Origin: Pseudomonadota bacterium
GTDB taxonomy: Bacteria > Desulfobacterota > Desulfobulbia > Desulfobulbales > JAGXFP01
Assembly: GCA_018814305.1 (NCBI GenBank)
Contig: JAHJAA010000041.1
Location: 1 to 34,383, forward strand
DNA length: 34,383 nt
Reading direction: 5' to 3'
Positions 22,914-30,300 of this stretch are shown here, in pieces (the first letter of the stretch is position 1; the number at the start of each line of letters is the position of its first letter). A program made the translations under genes and the position numbers. The notes beneath the pieces were generated by a model. It saw only the letters and a program-made list of their open reading frames with translations. It ran no database searches and had not been told where the DNA came from.

Positions 22914-24203
22914 TCAGCTCTGCCGAACAGCGCGAATCCCTTCGCGTTCATCGACCGTCAATAACAGGGCTGTTCCGGCCAGAAAGAGCAGGAGAACGAT
23001 GGACATCCCGGCCCGTTGTGATTGGAAGAGTTCGGTCAGTACACCGAGAAAAAAGGGGCCGATAAAGGCGGTGAATTTGCCGGAAAAGGCAAAGAATCCG
23101 AAGAATTCCGTTTCCCTCTCCGGGGGAATCATTCGGGCCAGCAGGGAGCGACCTGCGGATTGATTGGGCCCGGAAAAAAGTCCGATCAGCACCCCGGCCA
23201 ACCAGAGATAATTTTTGTCCGTCGCGGATAGGGCGATCATGGCAGCGACAATCAGCCCGATCAGGCTGATCAGGATAGTGGTCTTTCCTCCCAAATGGTC
23301 ATCGCAATAGCCAAAGGCAAAGGCCCCAAGGCCGGCGGCGATGTTTAAGACGATCCCGAAGACCATGATTTCCTGGAAGGTAAAGCCAAAGGTTCCGGCA
23401 GCATAAATCCCGCCAAAGGCAAAGATGGTGATGAGTCCGTCATTATAGATGAGCCGGGCCAGGAGAAAGCGGAAGACCTGGCGGTATTTCCGGATTTCCC
23501 GGAAAGTTGCGGCAAGTTCTTTGAAGATTGAGCCGGGACTGACCGAGTCGCCGGCCTTGCCTCGGGGAGGGTTCCCTTTGATAAACAGGAACATGGGCAG
23601 GCTGAAGAGCCCGAACCAGACCGCGACCAGCAGATTGGTTGCTCGGATATTCTGTCCCAGTTCCCGGGTCAGTCCAAACCAGGGTGTTTCCGGATTGACC
23701 ATGGTGACCATGGCCAGCATCATGGCGGCAAGTCCCCCGAGATACCCGAGTCCCCAGCCAAAACCGGATACTGAGCCGATTTTGTCAAGCGGAGCGATCT
23801 CAGGGAGAAAGGCATTGTAGAACACGCATCCCATCTCAAAGGCGATGTTTCCCAGAATAAACCAGGTCAAGGCCTGAACGGTCTGACCAGGCCTTGGGAA
23901 GTAAAGCAGTGTCGCGCAAAGCACGGCGATTATCGTGCTGATAATCAGATAACGTTTGCGGTGGCCTGAAATATCGGCCATGGCCCCGAAATATGGGGAC
24001 AGCAGGGCCACGGCCAGGGCGGAGATGGTCACGCCTCTTGACCACAGGGTGGTGCCGGTTATTTCATCCAGGGCGATGGCCTTGGTAAAATAGGTGGCGT
24101 AGATAAAGGTGACAATCAGGGTCGTGAATGAGGAGTTGGCAAAATCATACATCGCCCAGGAGAATATGGTTTTTTTGTCCGTGGTGACCTGGAGATCCTG
24201 CAT
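22914..24203 (-). CDS. UMF1-type MFS transporter
   Basis: A 429-residue membrane protein with about 12 predicted helices in the UMF1/Atg22-like branch of the major facilitator superfamily. The family start IFSWAMYDFANSSFTTLIVTF is present, with GMFW-type loops and GPNQSAGRSLLARMIPPERETEFFGFFAFSGKFTAFIGP, which is diagnostic. The frame is open upstream to 24284, but ATG 24203 has AGGA about 7 nt ahead and starts right at MQDLQVTTDKKT, so this start is preferred; the upstream 27 residues have no ribosome binding site. It is followed after 12 bp by the ACP-ligase-PlsC gene, so they are probably one operon. Substrate unknown; lipid or lysolipid handling is suggested by the partner. Confidence 0.85.
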   Translation of the reverse strand: MQDLQVTTDKKTIFSWAMYDFANSSFTTLIVTFIYATYFTKAIALDEITGTTLWSRGVTISALAVALLSPYFGAMADISGHRKRYLIISTIIAVLCATLLYFPRPGQTVQALTWFILGNIAFEMGCVFYNAFLPEIAPLDKIGSVSGFGWGLGYLGGLAAMMLAMVTMVNPETPWFGLTRELGQNIRATNLLVAVWFGLFSLPMFLFIKGNPPRGKAGDSVSPGSIFKELAATFREIRKYRQVFRFLLARLIYNDGLITIFAFGGIYAAGTFGFTFQEIMVFGIVLNIAAGLGAFAFGYCDDHLGGKTTILISLIGLIVAAMIALSATDKNYLWLAGVLIGLFSGPNQSAGRSLLARMIPPERETEFFGFFAFSGKFTAFIGPFFLGVLTELFQSQRAGMSIVLLLFLAGTALLLTVDEREGIRAVRQS

Positions 24204-24657
24204 TTCTCTTTCCTCATGAGATTCGAAGGGCTGAAACAGTCGATCGCAAAGACGAATGAGCAATGATCGGTTTGGTGGCGTCATTTGTCGGCCATATCAT
24301 AGCAGGATTTTTAACAAAGTGAATCCCTTTTGAAACCAAGGCTGTTCTTGTTGAAGACCGGGAGCGATGGTGTTTTGGAAAAGTAATAAGGGGGGATAAA
24401 ATAAAAGTGAAAAATTCGTCTGTCGGTGAGGTGCTTTTTCCTTGGTGGTTGAGGTACTATGAATAGAGTGGATACGGCAGACATTCGGTAAACACCATTT
24501 TGAAGAGGGTGAACGGGTATGCAGAGGATGACTTTAGTGGTGGCAGGGCTCTTGACCCTTCTGTCCGGGATGATGGTGGTTTAAAAGTCAGCTAAAATTA
24601 TGGAGTCTCCCCTGCTTCTTTGAGGAAGTAGGCTTGGAAGTGCCTTGGGGAAAATCG
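24204..24657. other. Intergenic region before the MORN-repeat gene
   Basis: About 450 bases between the divergent MFS and MORN genes. It holds both promoters, a purine-rich patch near 24391-24415 and one 21-codon reading frame with a good ribosome site (see entry at 24519-24584). No known RNA family or repeat is recognised here. Confidence 0.5.
24519..24584 (+). CDS. Possible 21-residue hydrophobic peptide
   Basis: ATG at 24519 with GAGGG about 8 nt upstream opens a frame encoding MQRMTLVVAGLLTLLSGMMVV, then TAA. It reads like a signal or lipoprotein-leader segment that stops before any mature sequence. It could be a small membrane peptide, a leader peptide in front of the MORN gene, or a remnant. 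There is no homolog that I can name, so this is a low-confidence call. Confidence 0.3.
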   Translation: MQRMTLVVAGLLTLLSGMMVV

Positions 24658-25713
24658 ATGGCCGAACATTCATCCAAAGAAGCTGAAATCATCTACAAAC
24701 ACGGCACCTATCGAGGTGATCTGGAGCAGGGACTTCCCCATGGAATGGGGATCTATTCCTGTGTCCAGTATACCTATAAAGGATTCTGGACCCATGGTTC
24801 GATGAATGGGATAGGCGAGATGACCGAAGCTGACGGCGCGGTATACAAGGGTGGATTCAGGGCGGATAGGAAGCATGGTCGGGGCACGTTCAAACACCCC
24901 AATGGGGTCAGATATGAGGGGTTCTGGGAAGATAACCTGCGACATGGGCATGGAACGCTCTTTCTTCCCGATGGCACCCGGAAAGAGGGGCTTTGGATTG
25001 AAGACCGGTATATAGGCGGGGCTGGTGATGATTTTGAAAACAGCATCGACCTGATCGTCGGTTTTGAGGAGCATCGTTTTTACCAAATGAATTCCGGAAA
25101 GGATGTGGTTCCCTTTCAAAACGGGACATACAGTGGAGATCTTAGAGATGGTAACCCCCATGGCAGAGGGACCTATCATGGCGAAGACTACATCTATGAC
25201 GGAATGTGGAAAAATGGGGTTATGGAAGGCCATGGAACCCTGGTAGAGCGGGATGGGGCGGTTTACGAGGGTGAATGGCGCGGGGGGAAGCGTTATGGCC
25301 AGGGGATAGAGATGACCCAATTTATTGGCGGGAAAACCAGGTATGAAGGGGCCTGGTCTGAGAATAAAAGGCATGGCCGGGGGATTCTCCGTTATTCCAA
25401 TGGAATGATTTATGATGGAGAATGGCTGGATGGAAAAAAACAGGGTTGGGGGGTCGAGGTCTCCAAGGTTCTTGGAATAAATACTCGGTTCGAGGGGGCC
25501 TGGGAAAATGATCAAAAGAACGGGCGCGGGATTGAACGTTCTTTTTTTGAGGGGATTGAGATCCGCTATGAAGGTGAGTGGAAAGATAATCGGAAAATCG
25601 GGGTGGGGGTTGAAACCACCGAGGATCATGTACTGATGAACACCCAGGGGCAATCTTCCCTGGCAAAACGGAAAAAGATCAAGGTCTACAGTCGATTCAC
25701 CGGGAAGAAGTGA
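24658..25713 (+). CDS. MORN-repeat protein
   Basis: A 351-residue protein made almost entirely of MORN repeats (YEGxWxxGxxxGxG), about 12 in all. Examples are VYKGGFRADRKHGRG, RYEGFWEDNLRHGHG, VYEGEWRGGKRYGQG, IYDGEWLDGKKQGWG and RYEGEWKDNRKIGVG. The two halves appear to be a duplication: GTYRGDLEQGLPHGMG at about residue 18 is repeated as GTYSGDLRDGNPHGRG at about 160, each followed by similar repeats. MORN repeats make an extended beta-solenoid that binds lipids or proteins; no enzyme domain is present. There is no signal peptide. The ATG at 24658 has GGGGA 6 nt upstream and is preferred over an in-frame TTG at 24634 that also has GAGGA. A basic tail closes it (KRKKIKVYSRFTGKK). Confidence 0.85.
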   Translation: MAEHSSKEAEIIYKHGTYRGDLEQGLPHGMGIYSCVQYTYKGFWTHGSMNGIGEMTEADGAVYKGGFRADRKHGRGTFKHPNGVRYEGFWEDNLRHGHGTLFLPDGTRKEGLWIEDRYIGGAGDDFENSIDLIVGFEEHRFYQMNSGKDVVPFQNGTYSGDLRDGNPHGRGTYHGEDYIYDGMWKNGVMEGHGTLVERDGAVYEGEWRGGKRYGQGIEMTQFIGGKTRYEGAWSENKRHGRGILRYSNGMIYDGEWLDGKKQGWGVEVSKVLGINTRFEGAWENDQKNGRGIERSFFEGIEIRYEGEWKDNRKIGVGVETTEDHVLMNTQGQSSLAKRKKIKVYSRFTGKK

Positions 25714-25775
25714 GCCGGCGCCGGAATCCGCATCGTACACCCCCTGATCGGATTCACATTATGCTCTTGAGGGAA

Positions 25776-26387
25776 TCACTCTTTTAAACGATTATTGTTG
25801 CCGTAGTTCCGGTCCATGATTCCCGGGTGCAGTTCTTCCAGACATTCAGGACAGATCCCATGGGAAAAACGGGCTTCAGAGTTTCGATGGATATAGGATT
25901 CAATCTGGGTCCAAGCCCCCTGGCCGTCACGGATTTTTTTGCAGTTCATACAGATCGGCAGCAACCCGCTGAGAATTTTCAGCTCGGAGCGGGTTTCGAT
26001 CAACTCCTGCTGGCGCATGCGCAAACTGTGAATCAGGGTGATAACCTGCTCACGGAGCCTTGAAACCTGGTCATCACCAATGACCAGGCGGTACACTTCA
26101 CAGGATGTACAGGAATCATATTTTGCAGCGAAGCGACCCTGGATTTCTCCCCCACACATCGTCCCGGCAATCAGCCAGCATCGTCCACACTCGTTTTTAT
26201 AGGCAGGGCAGTTGGTTTCAGAACAATTTTTCAATTCCCAACAACGACTTTCAACCCGGTTGATGGTTTCATCGATCCACTCACGCAGGGAGGCTTCGTC
26301 CCTGCCATGGATGGAGAGCTCGATAAAGACCTGGAGGTCATTGATCAACCCATTCAGTTCATCAGGTGCGGTTTTTTTTTCGGCCAT
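25776..26387 (-). CDS. Two-CW/Cys-cluster signalling protein
   Basis: A 203-residue protein without a signal peptide. A helical N-terminus is followed by a Cys-rich segment CWELKNCSETNCPAYKNE through CGRCWLIAGTMCGGE to CTSCEVY (about 53-99), which matches the two-CW domain found in sensor proteins of deltaproteobacteria. A coiled-coil helix follows (about 108-138), then a C-terminal LPICMNCKKIRDGQGAWTQIESYI with GICPECLEEL (about 143-185), the Cys motif frequently seen at the ends of PAS and response-regulator proteins. No kinase, GGDEF or HTH domain is present, so it looks like a stand-alone metal- or redox-binding sensor. The start codon lies just after GGAAG. It converges with the MORN gene. 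Confidence 0.7.
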   Translation of the reverse strand: MAEKKTAPDELNGLINDLQVFIELSIHGRDEASLREWIDETINRVESRCWELKNCSETNCPAYKNECGRCWLIAGTMCGGEIQGRFAAKYDSCTSCEVYRLVIGDDQVSRLREQVITLIHSLRMRQQELIETRSELKILSGLLPICMNCKKIRDGQGAWTQIESYIHRNSEARFSHGICPECLEELHPGIMDRNYGNNNRLKE

Positions 26388-26642
26388 GGCTTCCGGTGCT
26401 TACATCCTGTATTAACAATGGATATAAGATTGTCAGATTTAGTGAAAAGCGGCCGCTCAGCTCGTGGATTGTCAATACCACGGGAAAGGCGGCTTGCTAT
26501 TTTATTCCATGTTTAAGTCAACTGACCTTGGAATGCAAGGATCAAATAGGTTGCAAAAACGAAAGGCCGGCGGCGGAGTGTCAATGGACAGCTTCAGCGG
26601 AAGAGTCGAGGGGCATACCCTCCTGGTCAACAGGATTGGCTT

Positions 26643-27218
26643 TTAGCCGGCGGGAATGGGGATGATTGCAGCATCGGGTGCATTTTTGGTGAGCTTGGGG
26701 AGATCTTTTTTGTCAGTGGTCTGTTTGGTCATATCGCTAAAAAACGACAATAGTTGTTTCCGTACGGTTTCACTTTGGTGGAGGAAGCGGATTCCAACTC
26801 CGCGGTTAACTACCTTTTCGGTTGGTAAAGTGGTATTTCCCCAGATTACTTCGGCTTCGACCGCAAGGGGGGTTCCATCGGGCATTGAAATTGTCAGACT
26901 AAAATGAGTCCCCAGGGGGAGGGGGGTGTTCGGGCAGGAGATGAAGGCCCCTGATAAACTGAGATTGCAGGTTTTAAACCCAACTGTTTTGTCGCCAATC
27001 CGTCCTTGGGCCTCCAGTTTGATTTCGGCGCGCTCCACGCGCCTCCGGTCTTTGGGGTCGGTACAATAGGAGTCTTGCCCCTGGGTCTGACCGGCGTCGG
27101 CGAGAAGCTTGCCGGTCAAGCGTTCTTTGTATCTTGAAAGAAAGGCTGATGCGATCTGGATGAAAAGAACGGCGAGTACCAGGAGCAGGACGGCAACTTG
27201 GAAATCAATACTCCTCAT
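26643..27218 (-). CDS. Membrane-anchored PilZ-domain protein
   Basis: A 191-residue protein with one N-terminal membrane helix (about 6-28, FQVAVLLLVLAVLFIQIASAFL) and a PilZ domain (about 55-165). The c-di-GMP signature is present: RRRVERAEI (RxxxR at about 58-62) and NLSLSGAFI (N/DxSxxG at about 83-91), so it probably binds c-di-GMP. The C-terminus is a low-complexity Lys-rich tail. The start ATG has GGAG 7 nt upstream. It follows pilY1 by 136 bp on the minus strand and may couple c-di-GMP to pilus function, which is inference from position. Confidence 0.82.
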   Translation of the reverse strand: MRSIDFQVAVLLLVLAVLFIQIASAFLSRYKERLTGKLLADAGQTQGQDSYCTDPKDRRRVERAEIKLEAQGRIGDKTVGFKTCNLSLSGAFISCPNTPLPLGTHFSLTISMPDGTPLAVEAEVIWGNTTLPTEKVVNRGVGIRFLHQSETVRKQLLSFFSDMTKQTTDKKDLPKLTKNAPDAAIIPIPAG

Positions 27219-27285
27219 TATATTCTCCAGAGCAGGAAATTTCGGAAATAATCCAGTTTCTCCCTCTTTGTATATCGTATAGGTG

Positions 27286-27323
27286 TTCCCTCCGGAAACG
27301 AGAGAATTTGTTTCCGAAGGGAA
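27286..27323 (-). terminator. Hairpin downstream of pilY1
   Basis: TTCCCTCCGGAAAC at 27286-27299 and GTTTCCGAAGGGAA at 27310-27323 form a 14-bp stem with one mismatch and a 10-nt loop. It lies about 32 bases past the pilY1 stop on the minus strand. No T-run follows, so it is more likely an mRNA 3'-end stabiliser or a weak terminator than a strong intrinsic one. Confidence 0.5.
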
Positions 27324-27354
27324 GAAGTAAAAGCGAAAGAGTGGTCATCTGCGT

Positions 27355-30300
27355 TTAATTACTGAGTTCCCGCCAGGTCTGCATTCCACTCCTGATCGCC
27401 CCGGGATTACTTTGTTCAACGGTGATAATGGCACCCGTACTGGTTTGCACAAAGGCCTTGGTCCCGTCGGCTGAACCACTGTGGATATTTGGGGTGGTCG
27501 CCAGACCAATTCCAACATCGATTTTGCGGAGATTTGTGGTCACACCGGCAGTAGTTTGAGAACCGATCACTGACTTGCGATACGCCGTGCCGGTACGGTA
27601 GAACGGCGCCCAGAGATAACTGTATCCTTCCGGGCTGCAAAGGGTCTCGGAAGGAACAAAGGTCGTGAAGGTTACCACATTTCCCAGAATCGCCGCCTGG
27701 CCGAGGTTTCGCTCTCCGTCAAGATCAAAATCGATTTTCCAGCCATGGTAGTAGTCCAGCCCTCCAAGATCTCGTTCGCTGATCTTATTATTCAATTCGG
27801 TGAACGTTGCAGAGTTGATCAACGCACCGTCGGTGTCTTTGATGACCCCGTTTAGATCACCGCTGACATTTTCGACCCAGGCACTGGAAGTATCAATCAA
27901 CCGCGCGCTATTGGTGAGTGAAAGATCGAGTTGATCTGCGGCGTCATAGGTTTCTTTCAGGCCGTAGTAACTCTGTGGGGCCTTGGCTTTTTTGTCTGAT
28001 CCTGCGGCAAGATACCGACCGGTGCCGAAATAGACCCAGGCCCGGAAGCCGTCAGAGGCCACAGAAGGTGACGCCATGACCGGTTGATGACCGGGGGTGG
28101 CAAAGAAGGTATTCATGTACCATTGCGCCGGATCCAGATCATCGTCCAGGACCAGGCGGTGCATCCCGCCGGTATGAAGGTTGTGGTCAAGGTTCGAGTT
28201 GGCGATTGATCCGAAATAGAGACTGTCAACCTTGAAATTGAGGTCATGGTCAACCGCGATCACGTCACTGAAGAATGAGTTGGGGAATGTCCCCGGATCA
28301 TTCACTACTAGAGGGAAACCTGCTTGAACTGCAGGCATCCCGGCGGTGGTGACGTACGGCAAGGCAAATCCACCGGTGCCACCAAGCTTCAGGATATAGA
28401 GTCTGGCCAACTGGCTGCTTTGTCCCTGCATCGCCTGGAGTGGAAGGGCCGGATCATAGGGCCCGGAACTTAAGGCCAGGTACCAGTCCATGGGCCAGGT
28501 CGTGATGTCCTGGTCGGGGCAGCTTACCTTGAGTCCACACCGTAACATCGGGATGGCGGTGGGGGCACCGACGGTAAAACCCAGGTTGGGGTCGGTAAAC
28601 TCGGCAAGGAGTTTGGGAGGGACTTCCGGGTTGGTAATGTCGAGCATGATATAGGCCGAGCGCATGGTCTGATCGTCAGTGCCATCGCCATTAAGATCGA
28701 CCCCGATGTTACCGCCACCAAATCTCATCCCCGCGACCAGTATCGTGCCCCAGCCACCGGGATGGTCGGGGCCGCTGATGAGATCGGTAGGATCGAAGAT
28801 CTTGGCGTCAAAGATATACGGTTTTTGATCCACGTAAAAGACATGGGAATAATCAACATCGGTCAGCCACTTGAGGTGGGGCCAGAGATTCTTGGGGATG
28901 TACATCCACATCTCAGCTCCCAGGTCGTACTGGACCTTTCCTGGGGGGCCCTTGAGGAATGATCTGGTGGCTCGATCATAATGGCCCCCATTAAATGCGT
29001 GAAGACCTCCGTCATTACCGCCGGCATAGACCATGGTTCGGCGGTTCCGGTAAAGCGCCCGGAAGGCCTGATAGGATTTATCTTGGTAGATTGTGTCGTA
29101 GTCCTCGGCGGGTTGGCTGACCACGGTGGGGGTTGAATAAACAATATCACCGAGTTTCCAGATTTCAGTGATGCCGTCACCGTCCCAGTCAATCTCCCGT
29201 GAACGGTAGCCAACTTGATCGACTCCCCTGATGTAATTGACAATCTTGTCTGCCTCTGCCGCATCGGCGGCGTTGAAATAGCCGGGGTAGGTAGCACCCA
29301 GGGCCCCGGCAAGGGTGGCCGGGGTGAAGGCAATTGCAGTGGTGCCGTTGGTGCTGGTAAAAATATATCGGTCATTGGCGGTGGCGGCATAGGAACCCTT
29401 CTGGGCTGAAGAGGCCCCGGCCAACCATTCACCGGCACTCCAGAGATAATGCAATTCGTTCAATTTGACGTTGTCTTCCATAAAGTCCGCGGCGTCATAA
29501 TGATCATCACCATCCGCATCACTATAGCGTCGGGCCCGGGCAGAATTGTTGACGGGATCGGTATAAAATTCAAGGATGTTATCCATGTCTGAAACCAGGG
29601 TGAAATCCTGGGGTGTTCCGAGGCAACCCGTATCACTGCAGTCTTCCCGGATATTACCGCGATCATCCAACCACAGGGAGTGGACATCTCCGGCCCAGGT
29701 TATTTCCCGCAGGGAGCTATCGATCTGTTTGGGATAGAAAACCGCCTGGTAAATAGCCCCTTCACCGCTTCGAGAGTTGGAGATAACCGAGGCGGCGGAA
29801 CCGGAAGCCGGTTCACCACCAATGGACTCAAAGACATCCCGGAGGGATTGATCCAATTCATCCGGATTGCTGGCCTCAATGAGGACGGTTCCCGCGTTGG
29901 CGGAGGTCTCGCCGAGAATGTTTTTGGGCTCACATTCCAGGTTCGGATCTGCTGGAACTTGGAGGGTGTTGGCCACTACGATATGGGTGACGATATTCTT
30001 TTTGTCTTCTCCCTCAACTGTCTGGTAAGTGCCTTGGTAGATCGAGGCCCCGTTCTTGTTGGCATAATAGACCAAATCATCCATCATGGTGCTGCCGAAG
30101 AGGGTGCTTACGGGATTTCCGGTCACACTGTCGATGCCCTTGCATTCGTAACTGGTGCCTTCGGTAATTCCTGCCTGCCAGGTTTCAGCCAGGACGGTGT
30201 CATTATGGGTGGCAACAAAGTCGGTGACTGGACTGGTCGCGTTCACACCGTCATAATCGGCCGTGGCGGCACCGTCGGTGATGATCAGAATATTGTTGGT

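Noticed and set aside
24670-25740. Long open frame antisense to the MORN gene (about 356 codons)
   Set aside because: It spans exactly the repeat-rich gene, and its sequence is a shadow of MORN codons with no recognisable domain or ribosome site. Repetitive Gly- and Trp-rich coding often leaves the opposite strand open.
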